Assembly (NCBI GenBank): GCA_046262935.1
Contig: JBHELT010000062.1
Location: 1 to 6,354, forward strand
Source of the DNA: JBHELT01 sp046262935
GTDB taxonomy: Bacteria; Actinomycetota; CADDZG01; JAHWKV01
Direction of reading: 5' to 3'
DNA: 6,354 nt
Positions within the stretch are counted from its first letter, which is position 1. Each line of letters opens with the position of its first letter. A model generated the notes under the pieces. That model was not told where the DNA came from. It did not search any database and was given only the letters and a program-made list of their open reading frames with translations. The position numbers and the translations under genes are program-made. Shown here piece after piece: positions 1 to 5,562 of the stretch.

Positions 1-742
1 TCGCCACCGGTTGCCTGAAATCCTTGGGGTGAGGAGACGTATAGCGCACCCTTCGAAGCCCGGGGATCCCGTCGAGCGCCATCAAAAGATCAGCGAAACG
101 CGATGTGCCGTATATATCGCGGCCGTAGGAGTTCACGTTCTGGCCAAGAAGTGTCACTTCCACGATGCCTTGAGCTGCCGCGTCGGTTACTTCGGCGATG
201 ATGTCGCCAAGACGGCGCGAGGCCTCTTCGCCCCTTACGGTGGGAACGATGCAGAAGGTGCAAGAGTTGTTGCAGCCGAACTGGATCGCCACCCACGCAG
301 AGAAAGTCGAACCACGCCGCACCGGCAGGGCCGACGGAAAGACCTGAAGGGTTTCGGCGAACTCGACAACCGGAACGCCCTGTGCCTCGACCTGGCGGAT
401 GAGACCGGGCAGTGAATCGATGTTTCGCGTCCCGAGCACAACATCGACCCATGGGGCCTTTTCGACTATCACCGAGCGATCTTTCTCGGCCAAACATCCG
501 CCGACGATCAACTTCATACCTGGTGTTTGATCCTTGAGAGCCTTGGCGTGGCCGAGGTGTCCGTATAAACGATCATCGGCGTTCTGCCTGATTGCGCAGG
601 TGTTGAAGATAACCAGGCCGGCCCCTTGAGGCTCGCCTACCTTTGCAAACCCCGATGCTTCCAGGAGGCCCTCGATCCGCTCGGAATCGTGCTCGTTCAT
701 CTGACAGCCGAACGTCTTGATGAAGTAGGTCTTAGGAGGCAT
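1..742 (-). CDS. miaB: MiaB, tRNA-2-methylthio-N6-dimethylallyladenosine synthase (3' end cut off)
   Basis: Radical-SAM methylthiotransferase that converts i6A37 to ms2i6A37 in tRNAs reading UNN codons; cytoplasmic, two 4Fe-4S clusters. The first 247 codons are present and the frame runs off the left edge. The N-terminal UPF0004 domain shows its three cluster cysteines at C13 (FGCQMN), C49 (NTCAIRQNAD) and C83 (GGCLAEKD). The radical-SAM CxxxCxxC is C157/C161/C164 in GCNNSCTFCIVP, followed by VRGEEASRR and VTLLGQNVNSYG, which is typical of MiaB rather than MtaB or RimO. The FPSALP stretch before the SAM motif resembles actinobacterial MiaB. The rest of the SAM domain and the TRAM domain lie outside. 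Start: ATG at 742 places C13 correctly, but no clear Shine-Dalgarno precedes it; GTG at 745 is an alternative. It follows spoVS by 46 bases and is probably cotranscribed with it. Confidence 0.96.
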   Translation of the reverse strand, partial: MPPKTYFIKTFGCQMNEHDSERIEGLLEASGFAKVGEPQGAGLVIFNTCAIRQNADDRLYGHLGHAKALKDQTPGMKLIVGGCLAEKDRSVIVEKAPWVDVVLGTRNIDSLPGLIRQVEAQGVPVVEFAETLQVFPSALPVRRGSTFSAWVAIQFGCNNSCTFCIVPTVRGEEASRRLGDIIAEVTDAAAQGIVEVTLLGQNVNSYGRDIYGTSRFADLLMALDGIPGLRRVRYTSPHPKDFRQPVA

Positions 743-788
743 CACACGTAGATGATAGGTGACTCTTCTCCGAATGTGGCTGGAAGGA

Positions 789-1136
789 TTACAGGGGAAG
801 GGGGTCGGACTCGGACTCGGCGTCTGACTCGTGGACGGTAAGGGTGGATAGGTGCACAGACTGCGGTGAGCGGTTCTCGACCCTCAGCCTGATCGCGGTT
901 CGGTGGGAACCGTCGATGTCAACGTCTGAGAACGTCGGCACGCAAACCAGATCGATCCCTCCCGATGCGACGAATCCACGAGCGATGGCGATCGCCTTTA
1001 CGGCCTGGTTGAGGGCACCGGCTCCGATGACCTGCAGGTCCACGGTCCCCGACTCGCGGATGATGCCCGCTATCGCACCTGCCACGGAATTGGGGTTCGA
1101 CTTCGCGGAAACCTTGAGAAGTCCGATGCCTTCCAT
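789..1136 (-). CDS. spoVS: SpoVS family protein with C-terminal acidic extension
   Basis: Small SpoVS-domain protein of 115 residues. Residues 7-87 match the family closely: LKVSAKSNPNSVAGAIAG, then GAGALNQAVKAIAIARGF (38-55), then IDLVCVPTFSDVDIDG and TAIRLRVE. Bacillus subtilis SpoVS (86 residues) is needed for spore coat/stage V development; the fold is Alba-like, and homologues occur in many non-sporulating bacteria with unknown role. The ATG at 1136 gives the family N-terminus; an upstream GTG at 1190 would add 18 unconserved residues. The best ribosome binding site, AAAGGAG at 1150-1156, is 13 bases from the ATG, rather far. Odd: about 27 extra residues (89-115) end in a Glu/Asp/Ser-rich tail (HESDAESESD). 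It lies between rny and miaB as in Bacillus, but without ymdB. Family assignment is secure; function in this organism is unknown. Confidence 0.95.
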   Translation of the reverse strand: MEGIGLLKVSAKSNPNSVAGAIAGIIRESGTVDLQVIGAGALNQAVKAIAIARGFVASGGIDLVCVPTFSDVDIDGSHRTAIRLRVENRSPQSVHLSTLTVHESDAESESDPLPL

Positions 1137-1211
1137 CCTGCTACTCAGGCTCCTTTGGTCCAGGCGGGGCCGTGAAGGGTTCTCGCCCACCGACGATCAA
1201 CTGTCACCAAC

Positions 1212-1240
1212 GTATTCGGCAAAACGGGTCAATTTCCTGC
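1212..1240 (-). promoter_or_regulatory. Possible sigma-H-like promoter for spoVS(-miaB)
   Basis: On the minus strand, GCAGGAAAT (1240-1232) is followed after 11 bases by GCCGAATAC (1220-1212). The Bacillus sigma-H consensus, as I recall it, is RnAGGAwWW, 11-12 bases, RnnGAATww; every position fits except the last. A start near 1205 would leave a leader of about 70 bases before the spoVS ATG. B. subtilis spoVS is sigma-H dependent, but Actinobacteria are not known to carry Firmicutes-type sigma-H, so this may be chance or another sigma factor. The rest of the 1137-1303 gap shows no clear sigma-70 promoter or terminator. Confidence 0.35.
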
Positions 1241-1303
1241 ACGAACGGGATATTTTTTTGACTTCCTCGTGCCTAGCGGATCAAGCTCCGAAGCCCATTT
1301 TCC

Positions 1304-2842
1304 TCATTTGGCGAACTCAACCGCCCTATGTTCACGGATCACCATGACTTTGATCTGGCCCGGATATTGCAGTTCTTCCTCGATCTTTTTGGCGATATCC
1401 CTGGCGAGAACCTCGGACTGCAAGTCGTCGACCTGGTCTGAGCGCACCATGACTCGAACTTCGCGACCGGCCTGCATGGCGTAGCACTTCTCAACTCCTT
1501 CGAACGATGTCGCAAGAGCCTCGAGTCGTTCCAAGCGTTTCACGTAGGTTTCTAGGCTCTCGCGTCTGGCCCCTGGGCGCGCACTCGATATCGCGTCAGC
1601 GGTCTGGGTGATCACGGCCTCGATGGTGCGCTGTTCGACTTCGTTGTGGTGGGCCTCGATCGCGTGCACCACCGCAGGAGCCTCTTTCAGGCGCCGAGCC
1701 AGCTCCGCCCCTATCAACGCATGCGAGCCTTCGACCTCGTGGGTGATCGCCTTTCCTATGTCGTGAAGAAGCGTGCACCGCCTTGCAAGGACCGGGTCTG
1801 TCCCCAGCTCAGAGGCGATAACCCCTGCGATGTGGGCAGCCTCTACCAAGTGCTTCAACACGTTTTGCCCATATGAAGTTCGGTAGTTGAGGCGGCCAAG
1901 GACCTTTACCATCTCCGGGTGCATATCGGTTATGCCGGTTTCTAGCAGGGCCCACTCCCCCGCGTCTCTGATGGCGCGCTCGACCTCGGTCTTGGACTTT
2001 TCGAACATCTCTTCGATACGAGCCGGTTGGATACGGCCATCACCGACGAGTTTTTCGAGCGTCAGGCGTGCCACCTCCCGGCGGATCGGGTCGAAACAGG
2101 AAAGGACAACCGATTCGGGAGTGTCGTCGATCAGAAGGTTGGTGCCGGTCACGGACTCGAAGACCCTGATGTTTCGGCCCTCACGGCCGATGATGCGGCC
2201 CTTCATCTCATCGCTCGGAAGCGTGACCACCGAGATCGCATTTTCTGATGTCTCTTCGGTGGCAACCCTTTGGATCGCGATCGCAACGATCTTGCGTGCC
2301 CGGCGCTCGGCCTCTTCGCGGGCCTGGGCCTCGATGTCGCGGATCAGCGTCATCGCCTCGCGCTTGGCGTCGTTCTCGATCTGAGCAACCAGTTGCACCT
2401 TGGCCTCCCCAACGCTCATGCCGGCTATCCGTTCCAGCTCAGTGTTGTGGCGACTAAGGGTGCTTTCCAGCTCAGACTTCAAAAGGTCCACGCTGGTCTC
2501 TTTGTCCGCAAGGGAGCGCTCTTTGCCCTCCAATCGGCGGGCTGTCTGATCTATGGTTTCCTCGCGCTGAGCAAGGCGGCTTTCTTTCTTCTGTACTTCG
2601 GAGAATCTTTCCTTGGCATCTTGTTCAGCCTGCTGTCTGACCTTGAGAGCTTCATCCTTGGCTTCGACCAGGGACTCCTTCTTCAAGGCCTCGGATTGAC
2701 GTTCGGCGTCGGCCACTATGTCGCGCGCACGCTGCGCGGCCGATCCAGCACGTTTTTCCGATGCTCTCGCGTTGACGACGTATCCAACTGCGAGACCAAC
2801 GAGCAGACCCACTATCGCCACTATCGGTACGGAAGCGGGCAT
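1304..2842 (-). CDS. rny: Ribonuclease Y, membrane-anchored endoribonuclease
   Basis: Endoribonuclease that starts mRNA decay at the inner face of the membrane. The 512 residues match the family (about 520). In order: N-terminal membrane helix (5-23, VPIVAIVGLLVGLAVGYVV), a long charged coiled coil (about 28-190), a KH domain with GRIIGREGRNIR (215-226), and an HD domain with H331, the metal-binding pair H360-D361 in LLHDIGKA, H368, H374 and D416 in QTADAISS. The C-terminal domain ends VMVIREHRAVEFAK. All catalytic motifs look intact. Start: the ATG at 2842 has a strong Shine-Dalgarno; a TTG at 2863 would add seven residues but overlaps the terminator U-tract. It lies downstream of recA-recX and upstream of spoVS, an arrangement also seen in Bacillus. 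A terminator directly upstream implies that expression needs read-through or antitermination, or a promoter not visible between the terminator and the gene. Confidence 0.98.
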   Translation of the reverse strand: MPASVPIVAIVGLLVGLAVGYVVNARASEKRAGSAAQRARDIVADAERQSEALKKESLVEAKDEALKVRQQAEQDAKERFSEVQKKESRLAQREETIDQTARRLEGKERSLADKETSVDLLKSELESTLSRHNTELERIAGMSVGEAKVQLVAQIENDAKREAMTLIRDIEAQAREEAERRARKIVAIAIQRVATEETSENAISVVTLPSDEMKGRIIGREGRNIRVFESVTGTNLLIDDTPESVVLSCFDPIRREVARLTLEKLVGDGRIQPARIEEMFEKSKTEVERAIRDAGEWALLETGITDMHPEMVKVLGRLNYRTSYGQNVLKHLVEAAHIAGVIASELGTDPVLARRCTLLHDIGKAITHEVEGSHALIGAELARRLKEAPAVVHAIEAHHNEVEQRTIEAVITQTADAISSARPGARRESLETYVKRLERLEALATSFEGVEKCYAMQAGREVRVMVRSDQVDDLQSEVLARDIAKKIEEELQYPGQIKVMVIREHRAVEFAK

Positions 2843-2847
2843 CTTTT

Positions 2848-2855
2848 CCCTCCTT
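2848..2855 (-). promoter_or_regulatory. Strong ribosome binding site of rny
   Basis: AAGGAGGG lies five bases before the ATG at 2842 and settles that start over the TTG at 2863. It is the best Shine-Dalgarno sequence in the window. It can pair with CCCTCTT upstream (see the leader entry). Confidence 0.85.
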
Positions 2856-2861
2856 GCATAC

Positions 2862-2884
2862 AAAAAACCGAGCCAAAGGCTCGG
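2862..2884 (-). terminator. Intrinsic terminator between recX and rny
   Basis: On the minus strand, CCGAGCC and GGCTCGG form a perfect 7-bp, GC-rich stem with a TTT loop, followed at once by six T residues. This is a textbook Rho-independent terminator. There is no T-run on the other side, so it works only in the direction of the genes. It would end the recA-recX transcript, but the T-tract ends only 19 bases before the rny ATG, so it also sits inside the untranslated leader of any rny transcript starting upstream. Confidence 0.85.
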
Positions 2885-3092
2885 CCGAAGAGGGTTCTTT
2901 CTATGAGATTGGGCGAAAGCGAAAGCTAGGGTCTACAGATCCCCAGGCGACTCACCTTCGTATTCAATCTCCTGCTTCCTTGTCTGACAGCGGACTATTT
3001 GAAAAACAGCTTAATTATCGAGTCTCAGGCCGTTGCTTCGACGAACCTTCTTCAGGCCGGCAAGACAATCTTAAGGGCGGCTCGCGCGGGGG

Positions 3093-3680
3093 TCAATCAA
3101 CCTCGACCACTGACAGTGCTTGCCGGGTCGCCTCGGCCACGATATCGGGCTGAAAACCCCTCTGGAAAAGGAACCCAGCCGTTCGCTGGTAAGCCGTCTG
3201 GCGGCGGTGCCTGGCAACTGATCTGACCTTTTTGAGGGCGAGGGCCGTTGCCCTTTCCAATTCGCTCGGCACGCCGTCGCCCCAGTTTTCTTCTTCGGCG
3301 TCCCCGTCTGCGTCCCGGCCAGGCCCGACTCGCGAGAAGCCGATAACGCGACCGCCCGAACGCTCGGACCGTGTGGCGAGAGCGTCTTCGATCACTGCTG
3401 CCGTCACTCCCTTGTAGAGCAACTCTCGCCTCATCCGCTCGACAGCGTGACCCTTGGCCATGGCTCTGTCGATGACCTGAGCGGCATAGTCGAGGTCGTT
3501 TAGAAGACCCACTTCTTCGAGGCGGTCAAGGACTTCTTCGACGGCACGCGAGTGGCCCCCGGCACTAAGCAGCCTGCCAGCGAGTTCGTCGCGGGAGCGG
3601 GCCTTTACCCCGAGGAGCTTTAGCGCTTTTGCTTTCAGCTCCTCGGGGGTTGGCTCAGAGTCGTGGGTGGACGACGTCAT
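3093..3680 (-). CDS. recX: RecX, regulator of RecA
   Basis: RecX binds the RecA filament and caps its growth, tempering recombination and the SOS response. The 195-residue protein begins with EELKAKALKLLGVKARSRDELAGRLLSAG (about 13-41) and continues with VLDRLEEVGLLNDLDYAAQVIDRAMAKG (50-77) and RMRRELLYKGV, the three-helix repeats typical of the family. The last repeat is at 139-190 (TAGFLFQRGFQPDIV). Between repeats, residues about 103-138 form a Gly/Asp/Glu-rich insertion (GRDADGDAEEENWGDG) that looks disordered. Start: the ATG at 3680 overlaps the recA stop as ATGA, and no clear ribosome binding site precedes it, so translation is probably coupled to recA. Upstream extension of the frame runs inside recA and does not look like RecX. 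Sequence conservation in RecX is low, so the call rests on motifs plus position. Confidence 0.95.
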   Translation of the reverse strand: MTSSTHDSEPTPEELKAKALKLLGVKARSRDELAGRLLSAGGHSRAVEEVLDRLEEVGLLNDLDYAAQVIDRAMAKGHAVERMRRELLYKGVTAAVIEDALATRSERSGGRVIGFSRVGPGRDADGDAEEENWGDGVPSELERATALALKKVRSVARHRRQTAYQRTAGFLFQRGFQPDIVAEATRQALSVVEVD

Positions 3681-4774
3681 CCGTCGATGGTCAACTCGGA
3701 ATCGGAGAGTTGCTCGATGGGTCCCGCGGCTGTGCCATCGAGGATGGCCTCGTCGCCACTGGGGACCAGACCCATCGCTATCTTCACCCGGCTTTCGATC
3801 TCGGAGTACACATCGGTGTGTTCGGCGAGGAAGGCCTTGGTGTTTTCTCTTCCCTGACCGATCTGGTCTCCTTCGAACAGGTACCAAGACCCGGACTTGT
3901 TGACGATGCCCAAGTCGACCGCCGTATCGAGCAGCGAGCCTTCCTTGGATATCCCGTGGCCATACTGGATATCGAATTCGGTCTGTCGGAAGGGGGCGCT
4001 CACCTTGGATTTCACGACCTTGACCCTCACTCGGGTGCCAACCACCTCGGTGCCCTCTTTGAGGTTCTCGATCTTGCGGATATCGAGGCGCACCGATGAG
4101 TAGAACTTGAGGGCCCGGCCCCCAGGTGTGGTCTCGGGAGAGCCGAACATGACCCCGATCTTCTCTCTCAACTGGTTGATGAAGACGATCATCGTGTTAG
4201 AGCGGCTGACGTTACCAGCCAACTTTCGAAGAGCCTGGCTCATGAGCCTTGCTTGCAAACCCATGTGCGAATCGCCCATCTCGCCCTCGATCTCGGCCCT
4301 TGGAACAAGAGCAGCAACCGAGTCGACGACGATCAGGTCGATGGCGCTCGAGCGCACCAGCATGTCGGCGATCTCGAGACCCTGTTCGCCAGTATCGGGC
4401 TGCGAAACCAGCAACTCATCGACGTTGACACCGAGGTTGCGGGCATAGACGACATCGAGGGCGTGCTCGGCATCGACGAACGCTGCGATACCCCCGCGCT
4501 TTTGGGCTTCGGCGATAACGTGAAGACAAACCGTTGTCTTGCCTGAGCTTTCGGGGCCGAAGATCTCGATGATCCTGCCTCTAGGCAGGCCTCCGATACC
4601 GAGTGCGACATCAAGACCAAGCGATCCGGTCGGTATCACATCTACAGCGACTGATCCGTGTTCACCGAGGCGCATGATCGCCCCTTTGCCGAACTGCTTC
4701 TCGATCTGAGCCAATGCCAGGTCGAGCGACTTATCCCGTTCGCTGGTCACCTTGTCGGCGTCGTTCTTAGCCAT
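3677..4774 (-). CDS. recA: RecA recombinase
   Basis: DNA-dependent ATPase that forms filaments on single-stranded DNA, drives strand exchange and triggers LexA self-cleavage. At 365 residues it has the usual length. Walker A is GPESSGKTT (73-81), the catalytic glutamate is E103 in FVDAEHALD, and Walker B is LIVVDSVAALVP (147-158). The MGLQARLMSQALRKL segment is at 171-185, and the L2 DNA-binding loop region FINQLREKIGVMFGSPETTPGG (198-219) contains the sensor Q201. The C-terminal domain is present and ends in an acidic tail. There is no intein, unlike Mycobacterium tuberculosis recA. The ATG at 4774 has GAGAGGAG six bases upstream. Expression is probably SOS-controlled through the LexA box at 4867-4880. 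The gene is coupled to recX by an ATGA overlap. Confidence 0.99.
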   Translation of the reverse strand: MAKNDADKVTSERDKSLDLALAQIEKQFGKGAIMRLGEHGSVAVDVIPTGSLGLDVALGIGGLPRGRIIEIFGPESSGKTTVCLHVIAEAQKRGGIAAFVDAEHALDVVYARNLGVNVDELLVSQPDTGEQGLEIADMLVRSSAIDLIVVDSVAALVPRAEIEGEMGDSHMGLQARLMSQALRKLAGNVSRSNTMIVFINQLREKIGVMFGSPETTPGGRALKFYSSVRLDIRKIENLKEGTEVVGTRVRVKVVKSKVSAPFRQTEFDIQYGHGISKEGSLLDTAVDLGIVNKSGSWYLFEGDQIGQGRENTKAFLAEHTDVYSEIESRVKIAMGLVPSGDEAILDGTAAGPIEQLSDSELTIDG

Positions 4775-4780
4775 CTACCA

Positions 4781-4788
4781 CTCCTCTC
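4781..4788 (-). promoter_or_regulatory. Ribosome binding site of recA
   Basis: GAGAGGAG lies six bases before the ATG at 4774, a good match to the anti-Shine-Dalgarno sequence, and supports this start. Confidence 0.75.
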
Positions 4789-4857
4789 ACTACCTTTTTC
4801 ACGAACCCGGCCCCTTTGACCGGCTGACTTTCAGCAGGATAGGGACTGGGTCTGACA

Positions 4858-4887
4858 AGATTAGAGCGAACAGGTGTTCGATGCCAG
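4858..4887 (-). promoter_or_regulatory. Probable recA promoter containing the LexA box
   Basis: On the minus strand, CTGGCA (4887-4882; 4 of 6 to TTGACA) and TAATCT (4863-4858; 4 of 6 to TATAAT) are 18 bases apart. The spacer is filled by the LexA palindrome, so repressor binding would exclude RNA polymerase. The start would be near 4851, leaving a leader of about 75 bases. That leader contains two small hairpins: GCTGA/TCAGC at 4823-4835, and CCGGTC/GGCCGG further downstream. The hexamers are weak individually; the geometry around the operator makes the call plausible. Confidence 0.6.
4867..4880. promoter_or_regulatory. LexA (SOS) box upstream of recA
   Basis: CGAACAGGTGTTCG is a perfect inverted repeat, CGAAC-N4-GTTCG, identical to the core of the LexA/DinR box of Bacillus and Actinobacteria. 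It lies 92 bases before the recA start codon and within the predicted promoter spacer. Repression in the absence of damage and induction after RecA-stimulated LexA cleavage follow from established SOS biology. lexA itself is not in the window. Confidence 0.88.
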
Positions 4888-4931
4888 TATTCTTGAAAAA
4901 TCTTTCGTCAGGCGAGAATCACCAGGATGTA

Positions 4932-4961
4932 ATTATACGCCTGACCTCGGTCCCGCCCCAA
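4932..4961 (-). promoter_or_regulatory. Possible second recA promoter at the thpR stop codon
   Basis: A perfect TATAAT (minus strand, 4937-4932) overlaps the TAA stop of thpR. TTGGGG (4961-4956) is 18 bases upstream and matches only the TTG of the -35 consensus. It would start transcription near 4925, about 45 bases upstream of the LexA box, giving a longer recA message. The -10 is ideal but could be incidental. Confidence 0.35.
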
Positions 4962-5562
4962 GCAAGAAGTCGGCGACGACCTCGTAAGTTGCACCCTTTG
5001 GATGCAGGTGACTCTCGAACAGAGTGAGTTTGGAGATTTCGAAGGCATCCTCTATCACAAGGGCCTGGGCGACTTCGAGTTGGCTGCGGACCGAGATGGG
5101 ACGCTTCATCCTGGCAAGGGTGACGTGGGATTTGAACGGCCTCGCTTCGGGTGTGAACCCGGCCTTCACCGCGGCTGTCTCGATCATCGAGTGCAACTCG
5201 ACCAGCGATCCATCATCGTCGCCGAGCCCCGCCCAGACGACTTTGGCTGCCCGCACCGACGGGTAGGCCCCCAGCCCAGACAACCGCGCGACGCAAGGGT
5301 GCACCGTGGAGCACGCAGCTGCCATCTCGAAAGAGAGATGCTCGACGGCTTCAGGCGCAACGGAGCCGAGGAACCGAAGTGTGCAGTGCCGAGCTTTCCT
5401 CGGGGTCCATCGTGCTTCGAGCGAAGAGATTGCCTCGACACACGCATCGAGGGAATCTTGGTGCGTGGCGGGGATGGTTGCGGCCACGAAAAGCCTCAGT
5501 CGGCGTCGACCTTGCCGAGCAGGAACAGCCTGAGTAGATTGAGGCTCGCCGTCGTCCCCCAT
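4933..5562 (-). CDS. thpR: ThpR, RNA 2',3'-cyclic phosphodiesterase (2H/LigT family)
   Basis: 2H phosphoesterase that opens 2',3'-cyclic phosphate ends of RNA, formerly called 2'-5' RNA ligase (LigT); cytoplasmic. Both catalytic motifs are present: HCTLRFLG and HVTLARMK, 87 residues apart (H59 and H146 counting from the ATG at 5562). The family core begins at LRLFVAATIP. Start is uncertain. The ATG at 5562 gives 209 residues, with about 21 unconserved residues and a 67-base overlap with cinA; its GGAG touches the ATG, which is too close to act. A CTG at 5499, overlapping the cinA TGA stop, would give the canonical N-terminus and 188 residues, with the histidines at 38 and 125, near their E. 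coli positions. A TTG at 5625 is unlikely. It is probably cotranscribed with cinA; cinA-ligT-recA is a known operon order in Deinococcus. Confidence 0.93.
   Translation of the reverse strand: MGDDGEPQSTQAVPARQGRRRLRLFVAATIPATHQDSLDACVEAISSLEARWTPRKARHCTLRFLGSVAPEAVEHLSFEMAAACSTVHPCVARLSGLGAYPSVRAAKVVWAGLGDDDGSLVELHSMIETAAVKAGFTPEARPFKSHVTLARMKRPISVRSQLEVAQALVIEDAFEISKLTLFESHLHPKGATYEVVADFLLGAGPRSGV

Larger units (their letters stand above)
2843..3092 (-). other. recX-rny intergenic region, probable structured rny leader
   Basis: This 250-base gap holds no convincing gene. An AT-rich patch near 2998-3020 contains GATAAT (minus strand, 3019-3014), a possible -10 box without a good -35. A transcript from there would have a leader of roughly 165 bases. 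Near the rny end, CCCTCTT (2894-2888) can pair with the Shine-Dalgarno AAGGAGGG (2855-2848) with one bulged G, enclosing the terminator hairpin. A weak hairpin (GGG-TC, loop TGTA, GA-CCC) lies at about 2930-2945. The leader matches no riboswitch class that I recognise. Confidence 0.4.

Noticed and set aside
1239..1272. Inverted repeat GCACGA/TCGTGC around an A/T tract after rny
   Set aside because: Six-base arms with a 22-base loop, and the T-run is on the plus strand, so it is not a terminator for rny.
844..1347. Plus-strand open frame of 167 codons opposite spoVS and the rny end
   Set aside because: It is antisense to a clear SpoVS gene, its translation resembles no family, and it has no ribosome binding site.
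2843..2863. TTG start for rny at 2863
   Set aside because: It lies within the terminator T-tract and has no ribosome site, while the ATG at 2842 has a strong one.
2270..2929. Plus-strand open frame of 219 codons opposite rny, with a hydrophobic stretch
   Set aside because: It mirrors the rny coiled-coil codons on the opposite strand; the hydrophobic segments arise from the complement of Lys/Glu-rich codons.
2929..2961. Possible nine-residue leader peptide (GTG start, ending TAG) ahead of the rny terminator
   Set aside because: It shows no codon run typical of attenuation and has a poorly spaced ribosome site; a frame this short is expected by chance.
3025..3059. Direct repeat TCAGGCCG, two copies 27 bases apart, between recX and rny
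   Set aside because: Only eight bases in GC-rich sequence, with no further copies or palindrome to suggest an operator.
3681..3887. Longer recX start at 3887
   Set aside because: The added residues are a frame-shifted reading of recA, rich in Arg and Pro, unlike any RecX N-terminus.
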